Shown here: piece by piece, positions 1 through 8,478 of the stretch | Layout: the number at the start of each line of letters is the position of its first letter | Position numbering within the stretch: position 1 is the first letter of the stretch | Origin: Niabella sp. | GTDB taxonomy: Bacteria > Bacteroidota > Bacteroidia > Chitinophagales > Chitinophagaceae | Reading direction: 5' to 3' | Length of the DNA stretch: 64,000 bases | Assembly: GCF_030150205.1 (NCBI RefSeq) | Contig: NZ_JASLGT010000011.1 | Location: 124,001-188,000 of the forward strand | Made by a program: the position numbers and the translations under genes | Notes under the pieces: generated by a model | The model's database searches: none | Seen by the model: only the letters and a program-made list of their open reading frames with translations | Told to the model about the DNA's origin: nothing

Positions 1-377
1 CAAAGAACCTGGTGGCTGCCGGCCTTTGCGATGAGGTACTGGTACAGGTTTCTTATGCTATTGGAGTGGCCCAGCCCACCAGTATTAACGTAAATACGTA
101 TGGTACGGCAAAGGTAGATCTGACCGATGGCCAGATCAGCCAGGCGGTACAACAGCTCTTCGATATGCGTCCTTACTTTATTGAGCAGCGCCTGAAGCTC
201 CGCAATCCTATTTATAGCGAAACTGCGGCTTATGGTCATATGGGAAGAGAAAATACCGTGGTGGAGAAAGTATTTGTAGCGCCCGACGGTAAAAAAGTAA
301 CCAAGAAAGTAGAGTTGTTTACCTGGGAAAAGCTGGACTATGTTCCCAAGGTAAAAAAAGCATTCGGTCTTAAATAA
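1..377 (+). CDS. metK: S-adenosylmethionine synthetase, C-terminal part (5' truncated)
   Basis: This is the last ~125 residues of MetK, which makes S-adenosylmethionine from methionine and ATP in the cytosol. The reading frame is open from the window edge (codons from base 3 read K-N-L-V-A-A-G), matching the conserved AKN(I/L)VAAGL stretch of the third MetK domain. It continues through the family-typical ISYAIGVAQP-like segment (here VSYAIGVAQPTSI) and an AAYGHMGRE motif near the end. The true start lies upstream of the window; the GTG at base 12 is internal. A strong hairpin terminator follows within 30 bases of the stop codon, so this is probably the end of its transcript. The identification is secure. 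Confidence 0.95.
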   Translation, partial: KNLVAAGLCDEVLVQVSYAIGVAQPTSINVNTYGTAKVDLTDGQISQAVQQLFDMRPYFIEQRLKLRNPIYSETAAYGHMGRENTVVEKVFVAPDGKKVTKKVELFTWEKLDYVPKVKKAFGLK

Positions 378-396
378 AAGACCTGGAATATTTTGT

Positions 397-427
397 AAAA
401 GCTGCTCCCCGGGGCAGCTTTTATGTT
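397..427 (+). terminator. Rho-independent terminator of metK
   Basis: The arms AAAAGCTGC (397-405) and GCAGCTTTT (414-422) pair perfectly, extended inward by C and G runs, and the right arm ends in T residues. It lies 20 bases after the metK stop codon. Confidence 0.8.
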
Positions 428-561
428 TTGATTATCCGGTTTTTACGATCCGGCCCAACCAGAAGCATGAAACACCCGATTTTCATCTGAAAAGGCGTAA
501 AAAGTGGATAATTCCCACTAAAAAACAGGCTCCGGGAAGCATAAATACGGCCTGGAAAAGT

Positions 562-569
562 TAAATTTG
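562..569 (+). promoter_or_regulatory. Possible -7 promoter box of gyrA
   Basis: TAAATTTG matches the Bacteroidota TAnnTTTG box and lies 46 bases before the gyrA ATG. No clear TTTG element is visible at the usual distance upstream, so this is a tentative call. Confidence 0.4.
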
Positions 570-615
570 CATATAGTGCATTTTGCAACATTCAGAATGA
601 TTTAGAATATATTAG

Positions 616-3231
616 ATGGAAGAAAATTTAGATCCGCAGGCAACACAGGACAGCAATCGCATCATCCCCGTAAATATTGAAGAGCAGATGAAAACGGCCT
701 ACATCGATTATTCGATGTCGGTAATCGTTGGCCGCGCCCTGCCCGATGTACGGGACGGTTTAAAACCGGTTCACCGTCGTATCCTCTATGCCATGAACGA
801 ATTGAACCTGAGATCAAACCGCCCGCACCGGAAATCGGCGCTTGTGGTAGGTGAGGTATTGGGTAAATATCACCCGCATGGTGATAGTTCGGTGTATGAC
901 GCGATGGTACGTATGGCCCAGGATTGGAGCATGCGCTACACCATGGTGAACGGCCAGGGTAACTTTGGTACACAGGATGGGGACGGACCGGCGGCCATGC
1001 GTTATACGGAGGTAAAGCTGGAAAGTATTGCAGAGCATACCCTGCTGGATATTGAAAAAGAAACGGTAGACTTTCAGCCGAACTATGATGATTCCAGGGA
1101 GGAACCCGTGGTATTACCTACGCGGATCCCGCAGTTGCTGGTAAACGGATCCAGTGGTATTGCCGTTGGTATGGCTACCAATGTAATGCCGCATAACCTT
1201 TCGGAAGTAATTGACGGCTGTGTGGCTTACATCAACAACCGGGAGATCACCATTGAAGAACTGATGCTGCATGTAAAGGCGCCTGATTTTCCAACCGGAG
1301 GAATTATCTACGGAATTGAAGGTATTCGTGCGGGAATGTATACCGGCCGCGGACGTGTGGTATTGCGGGGAAGGGTGCGGGTAGATACCAAGCCCAGTGG
1401 AAGAGAACAGATCGTGATATCGGAAGTACCATACCAGGTAAACCGGGATGCACTTACCAGCCGGATTGGTGACCTGGTGAACAACAAGATCATTGATGGT
1501 ATTGCCCATGTAAACAACGAATCGAATAAGAAAGAAGGTACCCGTATTGTGATCGATTTAAAACGGGATGCTATTGCCAACGTGGTGATTAACCAGTTGT
1601 ATAAGAATACGGATCTGCAAACCTCTTATGGCATTAACAACGTAGCCATTACCCAGGGCCGCCCGAAGATCCTGAACCTCAAAGACCTGATCAGCGAGTT
1701 TGTTGCATTCCGGCATGAAGTAATCGTGCGGCGTACAAAATTTGAACTGAAGGAGGCGGAAAAGCGCGCGCATATTTTGCAGGGATACCTGATCGCACTG
1801 GATCACCTGGATGAAGTGATCCGGCTGATCCGTAGTTCGCCTACGCCGGAAGTGGCAAAAGACAACCTGATCAATGCCGGCTGGGGACTGGATGAGATCC
1901 AGGCAAAAGCTATTCTTGAGCTGCGTTTGCAGCGGCTTACGGGCATGGAGCGTGAGAAGATCAAAGAAGAGTTTGATGAGCTCATGAAACTGATCACCCA
2001 TTTGAAAGAGATACTGGCAAATGAAGGTCTGCGGTACGAGATCATTACAACGGAGCTGTTGGAAATAAAGGAAAAATTCGGGGATGCCCGTAAAACAGAG
2101 ATCACCTATCTGAATGATGAGGTTTCTATCAAAGATCTGATCAAAGAGGAAGATGTGGTGATCACGATTTCACATCTTGGTTATATCAAACGCACACCGG
2201 TAGATGAGTTCCGGGCGCAGCGCAGAGGCGGAAGAGGTGTAATGGGCGGCAAAACAAGAGATGAGGATTTTATTGAGCACCTGTTTGTTGCTTCAACCCA
2301 TCATACCCTGTTATTCTTTACAGAAAAAGGAAGGTGTTATTGGTTGAACGTATACGAAATTCCTGAAGGGGAAAAGACCGGTAAGGGAAGAGCCATTCAG
2401 AACCTGATGCAGTTGCCTCCGGATGATAAGATCCGTGCCATCATTGACGTGCAGGACCTGAAGAACGAGGAATTTGTTAATAGCCATAATATCGTTTTGT
2501 GCACCAAGAAGGGGATCATTAAGAAAACCGCGCTGGAAGATTTCAGCCGTCCGCGTCAAACCGGTGTGAACGCGATCACCATTAATGAGGGCGACCGTTT
2601 GCTGGAAGCGCGTTTAACAGATGGTAAATCGGAGATCATGATGGCGGTTAAAAGCGGCCGCGCGATCCGTTTCTCAGAAGATAAAGTGCGTTCAACCGGT
2701 CGGGGAGCCATCGGTGTGGGAGGTATTGAGGTGGATGATGAAAATGATGAAGTGATCGGGATGATCTGCCTGTCTGCCGAAAATCCCAAATCGGTGCTGG
2801 TGGTAAGTGAAAAAGGATATGGAAAACGGACGAAGATCGATGAATACCGTTTTACAAACCGGGGCGGAAAAGGCGTTAAAACCATCAGTGTAACGGAAAA
2901 AACAGGCTCGCTTGTAGGGCTGCTGGATGTAGATGAAACGCAGGATCTGCTGATCACCTGCAAGAGCGGTATCACGATCCGGATGCGGGTAAAAGACATT
3001 AGTGAGCTGGGACGTGCCACCCAGGGCGTGAAACTGATCCGTTTAGAAGAAGATGACCAGATCGCGGCTATCAGCCAGGTAGATGAGCAGGAGGAAATTG
3101 CGGAAGAAAGCGAAACAACGGTAAACGCAACGGATGCCCCGTTAGAAGCGTCAACCGGAGAAAATGATGTAACTTCAGGCGAAGATGCTGGTGAAGAAAA
3201 AAATAATGAAGCGGAAGCATCAGAAAATTAA
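616..3231 (+). CDS. gyrA: DNA gyrase subunit A
   Basis: GyrA is the DNA-cleaving and rejoining subunit of gyrase, which introduces negative supercoils using GyrB's ATPase. The 871-residue protein has the breakage-reunion domain (about 20-490) with the catalytic tyrosine at Y130 (AAMRYTE). The C-terminal beta-pinwheel starts near 510 and carries the GyrA box QRRGGRG at 535-541, which separates gyrase from ParC. The quinolone-resistance region reads HPHGDSSVYD; S91 and D95 are the equivalents of E. coli S83 and D87, so the usual resistance substitutions are absent. The last ~50 residues are very acidic, as in many gyrases. The gene appears to be a single transcription unit, followed by a TPR-protein gene on the same strand. 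Confidence 0.98.
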   Translation: MEENLDPQATQDSNRIIPVNIEEQMKTAYIDYSMSVIVGRALPDVRDGLKPVHRRILYAMNELNLRSNRPHRKSALVVGEVLGKYHPHGDSSVYDAMVRMAQDWSMRYTMVNGQGNFGTQDGDGPAAMRYTEVKLESIAEHTLLDIEKETVDFQPNYDDSREEPVVLPTRIPQLLVNGSSGIAVGMATNVMPHNLSEVIDGCVAYINNREITIEELMLHVKAPDFPTGGIIYGIEGIRAGMYTGRGRVVLRGRVRVDTKPSGREQIVISEVPYQVNRDALTSRIGDLVNNKIIDGIAHVNNESNKKEGTRIVIDLKRDAIANVVINQLYKNTDLQTSYGINNVAITQGRPKILNLKDLISEFVAFRHEVIVRRTKFELKEAEKRAHILQGYLIALDHLDEVIRLIRSSPTPEVAKDNLINAGWGLDEIQAKAILELRLQRLTGMEREKIKEEFDELMKLITHLKEILANEGLRYEIITTELLEIKEKFGDARKTEITYLNDEVSIKDLIKEEDVVITISHLGYIKRTPVDEFRAQRRGGRGVMGGKTRDEDFIEHLFVASTHHTLLFFTEKGRCYWLNVYEIPEGEKTGKGRAIQNLMQLPPDDKIRAIIDVQDLKNEEFVNSHNIVLCTKKGIIKKTALEDFSRPRQTGVNAITINEGDRLLEARLTDGKSEIMMAVKSGRAIRFSEDKVRSTGRGAIGVGGIEVDDENDEVIGMICLSAENPKSVLVVSEKGYGKRTKIDEYRFTNRGGKGVKTISVTEKTGSLVGLLDVDETQDLLITCKSGITIRMRVKDISELGRATQGVKLIRLEEDDQIAAISQVDEQEEIAEESETTVNATDAPLEASTGENDVTSGEDAGEEKNNEAEASEN

Positions 3232-3334
3232 TGGTTTTGCGTTATAAGTTCGGAACGAAAATTGCCGTGCTATGACAGGCGGCCATGTTGTTAAAGCCTT
3301 GAACAATTTAGAACTTAAAAACTTAAAAAAGAAT

Positions 3335-4648
3335 ATGAAGAAGAAAATTACGCTTTTTGCGTCTATACTGCTGGCAGGATCGGCAGTGTATGCACAAAAA
3401 TACGATCCGATTAAAGGTGCTTTGTTAACAAACAACATAACAGAAGCACGCAAGCTTTATGACAAAGAGTCTGCCAATGAGAAGTTCTTTTCAAAACCGG
3501 AAGGGTATATTATCAAATCTTATATTCTTGCTGTTGACGCATTGGACAGTGCCAAAGCGGGAGATGCAGAAAAGAACCGGGAAGCAGGACTTGAAGCATT
3601 TAATAAGTACAAAGAGCTGGACCCTTCTATGAAAGACCTGGATGCGTATAAAAATGCGCCGTACCAGTTGTATGCTTCTTATTTTAATAGCGGTGTAGCC
3701 GATATCAATGCCAAAAATTATGAAGGAGCTTACGCAAAGTTTAAAAATGTGGTAGACCTTTCGGACCTGCTGATCGCGAAAAAGATCAATCTTCCCGGGC
3801 CAATTGATACCAATGCCGTGTATTATGCCGGCGTACTGGCAGAGACCAATAAGCATATGGACGAGGCTGTGAAGTACAATACCCGTCTGGCAGATCTGAA
3901 GATTACCGGTCCAAATTATGAGCAGGTATACCAGAGTCTCGTACGGTACTATGCAGGTAAGAATGACGACGCCAATTTTGAAAAGTACCGGAAGCTGGGT
4001 AAAGAGCTGTATCCTCAAAGTGAATTCTTTACGTACAATAAACTCGACTTTGCCATTGGTGGAAGCAGCAGCTTTGAGGAAAAAATAGCCAACCTCGAAA
4101 AGATCACCGCAGCCACCCCTGACGACTATAAAGCAAACCTGGCATTAGCTGAAGCGATCTATCAAAAGCTGGACCAGGCAAAAGAAGGGGAAGAAAAGCC
4201 GGCAAATGCAGCTGAACTGGAAACAAAAATGCTGAATGCATTAAAGAAGGCTGAATCGTTAAACCCCGGTGAGATGCAGCCGGTTTTACTGCAGGGAGAT
4301 CATTTTATGATTAAAGCGAGCGCCAAGGAAGAAGAAATGCGGAATGCAGAAAAAGAGGTGGATAATAAGGGGGCTAAAGCAACTGCAGCCGATAAACAAA
4401 AATTTGCAGATGCCAAAAAAGCCTATGTGGCGGAATATGCGCTGGCTGCTGAAAAATTTGAAAAAGCTGCAGATGCATTGGGAAAAGTTCAACAGCTCGA
4501 TAACCAGCAGAAACGTCAGTACCGTGTAATTGCCGGTTACCTGGCGCAATATTATTTCTTTATAGGACAAGACGCTACGGGTGCCAACAAGGCGAAGTAC
4601 AATGCCCTGGAGAAAAAATATGATACACTCTACAAGAGCATGAAGTAA
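3335..4648 (+). CDS. Secreted tetratricopeptide-repeat protein
   Basis: The product is a 437-residue exported protein with a signal peptide (MKKKITLFASILLAGSAVYAQ, cleavage after AQ) followed by helical repeats that look like degenerate TPRs. Segments such as GVADINAKNYEGAYAKFKNV and the repeated alanine- and lysine-rich helices support this. An in-frame ATG at 3272 would add 21 residues before the signal peptide; I prefer 3335 because it puts the basic n-region at the N-terminus. A coiled, Lys/Ala/Glu-rich stretch lies around residues 340-390. Proteins of this type in Bacteroidota are periplasmic scaffolds of unknown task. It sits 103 bases after gyrA and ends in a strong terminator, so it may be co-transcribed with gyrA or have its own promoter. 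Confidence 0.75.
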   Translation: MKKKITLFASILLAGSAVYAQKYDPIKGALLTNNITEARKLYDKESANEKFFSKPEGYIIKSYILAVDALDSAKAGDAEKNREAGLEAFNKYKELDPSMKDLDAYKNAPYQLYASYFNSGVADINAKNYEGAYAKFKNVVDLSDLLIAKKINLPGPIDTNAVYYAGVLAETNKHMDEAVKYNTRLADLKITGPNYEQVYQSLVRYYAGKNDDANFEKYRKLGKELYPQSEFFTYNKLDFAIGGSSSFEEKIANLEKITAATPDDYKANLALAEAIYQKLDQAKEGEEKPANAAELETKMLNALKKAESLNPGEMQPVLLQGDHFMIKASAKEEEMRNAEKEVDNKGAKATAADKQKFADAKKAYVAEYALAAEKFEKAADALGKVQQLDNQQKRQYRVIAGYLAQYYFFIGQDATGANKAKYNALEKKYDTLYKSMK

Positions 4649-4668
4649 CAGGATCGTATAATTGATTT

Positions 4669-4702
4669 AAAGCGGGAGTGCACAGGCATTCCCGCTTTTT
4701 TA
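4669..4702 (+). terminator. Rho-independent terminator after the TPR gene
   Basis: AAAGCGGGA (4669-4677) pairs with TCCCGCTTT (4690-4698), followed by a T run. It lies 20 bases past the stop codon. Confidence 0.85.
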
Positions 4703-4832
4703 TTGTCCCTGCAGTAATGAAAGAGCAAACCCTATATCGTTCCATTCTATACTAAGATTGAAGAATATTGGTCAATGGTTATAACGGCTACGAACAAGCA
4801 TCTGAGAATAACCTGTATAAAGGCTGGAGCAT

Positions 4833-4868
4833 AAAAAAACCGTCCCGATAAAATCGGAACGGCGTTCA
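4833..4868 (-). terminator. Terminator of the small lipoprotein gene
   Basis: On the minus strand a stem formed by CCGTCCCGAT (4840-4849) and ATCGGAACGG (4853-4862), with one or two mismatches, is followed by a run of T (the A run at 4833-4839 on the plus strand). It lies about 40 bases past the stop of the minus-strand gene. Confidence 0.65.
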
Positions 4869-4905
4869 ATAACCTTATGAAAAGGATATCTAAATAACTA
4901 CTTAA

Positions 4906-5112
4906 TTATTTTTTTGTAGAATCAACAGCTGGAGCTTTAGCAGCTGAATCTGGATGCGCAGGAGCTACTGTAGCAGAATCCGGAGCTGGAGTAGGAGCTG
5001 GAGTTACCGCAGTTGTTGTATCAGGAGCTGGAGTCTCTTCTGTTTTAGTTTCAGAACTGTTACAAGCTGCGAAAGAAACTGCGATCAGAGCAATTGCAAA
5101 TAATTTTTTCAT
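4906..5112 (-). CDS. Small Pro/Ala/Thr-rich lipoprotein
   Basis: This 68-residue product begins MKKLFAIALIAVSFAACNSS, a short lipoprotein signal with a lipobox (SFAAC) that makes C17 the likely lipidated residue. The mature part is low-complexity, rich in proline, alanine and threonine with scattered acidic residues, and resembles a flexible linker rather than a folded domain. Such proteins are common in Bacteroidota and have no assigned function. The gene is monocistronic, bounded downstream by its own terminator and upstream by an AT-rich region. Despite its size it looks real because of the perfect lipoprotein signal and the placed terminator. Confidence 0.75.
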   Translation of the reverse strand: MKKLFAIALIAVSFAACNSSETKTEETPAPDTTTAVTPAPTPAPDSATVAPAHPDSAAKAPAVDSTKK

Positions 5113-5269
5113 TGTTTGTTTTTTAATATTAAAATTATAATTTGATATTAATACCGGTTATTAAAAAAGGTAACCGATGTTGATGAAAAAATATTTATAA
5201 GATAAAATCATGATAATTAGCGTTTTATGAATTGTATTAAGAAAAATATAAAAATAATTAAGGCAAAAC

Positions 5270-5737
5270 TCAAAGAACCGGGTTTTGACGCACCAGGCTG
5301 TTGAATTTTACAGCGGAGGTTTCTTCGTTTCCGATCAGATCGGCCAACGTAATCTGTACCAATAATTTATCAATGGTGAGTTGAAGTATTTGCCAAAGCG
5401 ACCGGGCCGAACAATCTACCGAATTGGTACAAAAGCGCATATTGCCCTTATGTGCACCGCAAAAGCTGGTGTCAAATAACACCCCCCCCAGCGCTTCCAG
5501 TACATCTTTGATGACGATATCGCTTGCCGGCCGGGCAAGGATATAGCCACCCTTATTGCCGGGAGTGCTTCGTATAAAATTAGCCATACGTAATGTTCGG
5601 GCAAATTTTGCAACATAGTGCGTCGTAAGGCCTTCCGCCTCACTGAGTTGGGGAATGCTTAGCCCTTCTTCATCCTTACAGGCAGCCAGCCGGATCAGGA
5701 TCCTTAAACCATATTCTTCCTGTGCGGTAATTTTCAT
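5270..5737 (-). CDS. Rrf2-family transcriptional regulator with three-Cys cluster
   Basis: The 155-residue protein has the Rrf2 winged helix (MKITAQEEYGLRILIRLA, then a recognition helix around LTTHYVAKFARTLRMANF and the GxxGGYxLARP wing). C93, C103 and C109 follow in the region where IscR, NsrR and RsrR bind an iron-sulfur cluster, so cluster sensing is likely. The spacing (C-x9-C-x5-C) is not that of IscR. It is the last gene of the suf operon, 46 bases after sufT, which suggests that it senses Fe-S status and regulates the operon. Operator sites were not found. Family assignment is firm; the signal it senses is inferred. Confidence 0.88.
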   Translation of the reverse strand: MKITAQEEYGLRILIRLAACKDEEGLSIPQLSEAEGLTTHYVAKFARTLRMANFIRSTPGNKGGYILARPASDIVIKDVLEALGGVLFDTSFCGAHKGNMRFCTNSVDCSARSLWQILQLTIDKLLVQITLADLIGNEETSAVKFNSLVRQNPVL

Positions 5738-5783
5738 TGTATTGATTTCTCCCGGATTTTCTGTTCCTGTTTTAAATACTGTT

Positions 5784-6095
5784 TCATAAAAATCCTAATT
5801 CCAGTTGAGCGGCTTCGCTCATCATGCTTTTATTCCATGGCGGATCCCAGGTAATGGTTACCTCTACATCACTTACCCCTTCTATGGCCCGGATCTTTTG
5901 ATCTACCTCAACCGGAAGCGATTGTGCCGCAGGGCAGGAGGGCGCGGTAAGTGTCATGAGCACTTTTACATAATTATTTTCAAGCACTTCTACTTTATAG
6001 ATCAACCCCAGTTCAAAAATGTTTACCGGCAATTCAGGGTCGAAAACGGTTTGAAGTTCTTTGATTACCTGTTCCTCAATGGTATCGGGTTCCAT
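5784..6095 (-). CDS. sufT: SufT-like DUF59/MIP18 Fe-S assembly protein
   Basis: This 103-residue protein is a single MIP18/DUF59 domain. It shows the conserved DPELPVNIFELGLIY segment (residues 19-33) and the TLTAPSCPAAQ motif with C54, the reactive or metal-binding cysteine of the family. SufT-type proteins help mature Fe-S proteins after the SUF scaffold has built the cluster. The gene lies between sufE (27 bases upstream) and the Rrf2 regulator (46 bases downstream) on the same strand, as expected for a SUF operon. The C-terminal TWDPPWNKSMMSEAAQ region is also typical. Confidence 0.92.
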   Translation of the reverse strand: MEPDTIEEQVIKELQTVFDPELPVNIFELGLIYKVEVLENNYVKVLMTLTAPSCPAAQSLPVEVDQKIRAIEGVSDVEVTITWDPPWNKSMMSEAAQLELGFL

Positions 6096-6122
6096 AATCT
6101 TCAGTTTTTAAGCCGACAGCCA

Positions 6123-6572
6123 TCAGCTATCTGCTCGTTTAAAATCTAAACTTTTAAATGCCAGCGCATAATGCTTCATCTGTTTTACCATCGCCCTTAA
6201 ACCATTGGACCGGGTCTGCGCCAGGTGGCTGGTCATCCCGATCTTATTGATAAAATCCATATCGGCATCCAGGATTTCATCGGGTGTGTGGTTCGAAAGT
6301 ACGCGGATGAGCATGCTAATCAATCCTTTTACAATGATTGCATCGCTTTCGGCTTTGTAAATTACTTTGCCATCCTGGTAGTCGGCAACCAGCCATACGG
6401 TAGACTGACAGCCTTTTACCTTATTTTCCTCTTTTTTAAAGACATCATCCAGTGGTTGCAATTTTTTTCCCAGGTCAATGATGTATTCATATTTATCGTC
6501 CCAGGAATCAAAAAGTGAAAAATCCGCTACGATCTCTTGCTCTATTTCGGGTATGCTTTTACTGTTTGCCAT
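6123..6572 (-). CDS. sufE: SufE cysteine-desulfurase sulfur acceptor
   Basis: SufE takes the persulfide sulfur from SufS and passes it to the SufBCD scaffold. The 149-residue protein has the family's active-site loop VKGCQSTVW, with the acceptor cysteine at C55, and the later SNGLRAMV segment near the C-terminus. Length matches E. coli SufE (138 residues). It is separated from the gene before it by only 24 bases and from sufT by 27 bases, so co-transcription is very likely. Confidence 0.95.
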   Translation of the reverse strand: MANSKSIPEIEQEIVADFSLFDSWDDKYEYIIDLGKKLQPLDDVFKKEENKVKGCQSTVWLVADYQDGKVIYKAESDAIIVKGLISMLIRVLSNHTPDEILDADMDFINKIGMTSHLAQTRSNGLRAMVKQMKHYALAFKSLDFKRADS

Positions 6573-6596
6573 CTTTAAATTTATTTACGGCCGGTT

Positions 6597-7115
6597 TCAT
6601 TGGCCATTTCTCAGCGGGATTTTGTTCACCAAATCATATCCAACATTTACTGCGAAATGGTCTTTGTTTTCGCCCCGCTTCACTGTATAATAGATATTCA
6701 ATACCACCCAGCTGGTCACCTCCCGTCCGCTAAAGCCTCCGGGGCTCCACAGGCAGGCAGATTCTTTCATTACACGGACCAGTTCATTCTGAAAGCGCTT
6801 ATCCGGTGTTTTTGTTACCGTGAGATCGCTCATTCCATTGTAGGGAGACAAAATAAACTTCACCTGGGCCGTGTCCGTGAAAGTATTACCAGGCATTGCC
6901 GCCGCCAGTTCTGCAAAGGGGATCCGGAGCTCCAGGTAATTCTTAAAGCCGTGCTCCCGGAACTTGGGGGGAAACTCCGTTTTTTTAAATACTTCACTTC
7001 CCGGTACATCCAGCGACTTTTCCGAATAGCAGGTTGCTGGGCGGGCCGGCTGCCCCAGGATGGAGCCCGTTAAAACAAAGGTTCCAAAAAAGAATATAAG
7101 CCATTTACCCTTCAT
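6597..7115 (-). CDS. Secreted protein with TonB-C-terminus-like domain, inside the suf operon
   Basis: This 172-residue protein has a signal peptide (MKGKWLIFFFGTFVLTGSILG, cleavage near G21-Q22). A C-terminal module at about 85-150 resembles the TonB/TolA C-terminal fold: a V-x-F-x-L strand, an NGMSDLTV turn, then a helix (FQNELVRVMKES) followed by LWSPGGFSGREVTSWVVLNIYYTV, which echoes the W-x-P-G...G+xV pattern of TonB. There is no transmembrane anchor or proline-rich spanner, so it is not a working TonB. It sits between sufS (28 bases) and sufE (24 bases), so it is transcribed with them. Its role is unknown; a periplasmic protein inside a cytosolic cluster-assembly operon is odd. Confidence 0.7.
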   Translation of the reverse strand: MKGKWLIFFFGTFVLTGSILGQPARPATCYSEKSLDVPGSEVFKKTEFPPKFREHGFKNYLELRIPFAELAAAMPGNTFTDTAQVKFILSPYNGMSDLTVTKTPDKRFQNELVRVMKESACLWSPGGFSGREVTSWVVLNIYYTVKRGENKDHFAVNVGYDLVNKIPLRNGQ

Positions 7116-7143
7116 GATACTTTAATACGGTTACCGTGGCATT

Positions 7144-8406
7144 TTACCGCAATACCTTAATTGCTTTCTGCAATCCCTCCGCCAGTTTATCCACTTCTTC
7201 CAGGGTATTATACACCGCAAATGACGCCCGGATCGTTCCCGGAATACAAAAGCGATTCATCAGCGGCTCGGCACAATGATGACCGGTGCGTACAGCGATG
7301 CCTTTATTATCCAGCAAAATTCCAATATCCTGCGGATGAACACCATCGATCACAAAGGAAAGTACGCTTGCTTTCTCTGCTGCTTCACCAATGATGCGAA
7401 CGCCCTCCAGTTCTTTTACCTTTTCGGTAGCATAGGACAGCAGCGTGTCTTCATGTTTCCGGATATTTTCCTTACCCAGTGTATTAATGTATTCGATAGC
7501 CGGTTTAAACGCTACAAAATCTGCAATATTCGGAGTTCCTGCTTCAAATTTATAGGGTAGTTCGTTGTAGGTGGTCTTTTCAAACGTTACCTCTTTGATC
7601 ATTTCACCTCCACCGTTGAACACCGGCATGGCTTCAAGAATGTGCTGCTTGCCATATAAGGCGCCTGCACCGGTAGGACCAAACATTTTGTGGGCCGATA
7701 ATGCAAAAAAATCACAATCCAGTGCCTGCACGTCAATGTCCAGGTGCATGGAGGATTGAGCGCCATCGATTAAAACCAATGCACCTTTGGCATGCGCTTT
7801 ATCGATGATGGTTTTTACCGGGTTGATGGTTCCCATTGCATTGGAAACATGTACCACCGAAACCAGCCTTGTCCGGTCCGAAAGCAACCGGTCGTATTCA
7901 TCCAGGATCAGTTCACCCTTTTCGGTTACCGGGATCACTTTCAGCACCGCTTTCTTTTCCTCGCAAACAATTTGCCAGGGAACAATATTGGAATGGTGTT
8001 CCATCCCGGATATGATTACCTCATCGCCTTCCTGCAGGTTTTTTCGGCCCCAGGTATAGGCTACCAGGTTGATGCCTTCCGTGGTTCCTTTGGTATAAAT
8101 GATTTCCTCCCGGTGCGCGGCATTGATAAACTGCCGGATGGCATCGCGGGTAGCTTCAAAAGCGGCAGTGGCTTCTTCAGCCAGTGTATGAATGCCGCGG
8201 TGCACATTTGCGTTCAGATGCGTATAATAATGTACCAGCGCATCAATCACTGCAGCCGGCTTCTGGGAAGTGGCTGCATTATCAAAATATACCAGCGGAT
8301 GGCCTTTTACCATCCGGCTCAGGATCGGGAAATCATTCCGGATCGCTTCAATATCCAATACGTTGTTGGTTGCGGACGCCTCAATTATTGCTTCATTACT
8401 CATCAC
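7144..8406 (-). CDS. sufS: SufS cysteine desulfurase
   Basis: SufS is a PLP enzyme that removes sulfur from cysteine, giving alanine and an enzyme persulfide. The 420-residue product has the PLP lysine at K240 (ALSAHKMFGPTG), the cofactor-holding MEHHSN and DGAQSS motifs, and the catalytic cysteine at C378 in RTGHHCAEP, typical of the type II (SufS/CsdA) class. Two adjacent Met codons start the frame; either is possible. It lies 72 bases after sufD and its sulfur acceptor sufE is two genes downstream in the same operon. Confidence 0.97.
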   Translation of the reverse strand: MMSNEAIIEASATNNVLDIEAIRNDFPILSRMVKGHPLVYFDNAATSQKPAAVIDALVHYYTHLNANVHRGIHTLAEEATAAFEATRDAIRQFINAAHREEIIYTKGTTEGINLVAYTWGRKNLQEGDEVIISGMEHHSNIVPWQIVCEEKKAVLKVIPVTEKGELILDEYDRLLSDRTRLVSVVHVSNAMGTINPVKTIIDKAHAKGALVLIDGAQSSMHLDIDVQALDCDFFALSAHKMFGPTGAGALYGKQHILEAMPVFNGGGEMIKEVTFEKTTYNELPYKFEAGTPNIADFVAFKPAIEYINTLGKENIRKHEDTLLSYATEKVKELEGVRIIGEAAEKASVLSFVIDGVHPQDIGILLDNKGIAVRTGHHCAEPLMNRFCIPGTIRASFAVYNTLEEVDKLAEGLQKAIKVLR

Positions 8407-8478
8407 CTGTATTTTTAATGGATTTGAATCTCTTTAAACGGCACCGTTGTATCACGCTCCCTGCCGTTTCCTGATTGA

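Noticed and set aside
662..1509. Antisense open frames within gyrA
   Set aside because: They overlap a highly conserved gene on the other strand and have no independent support.
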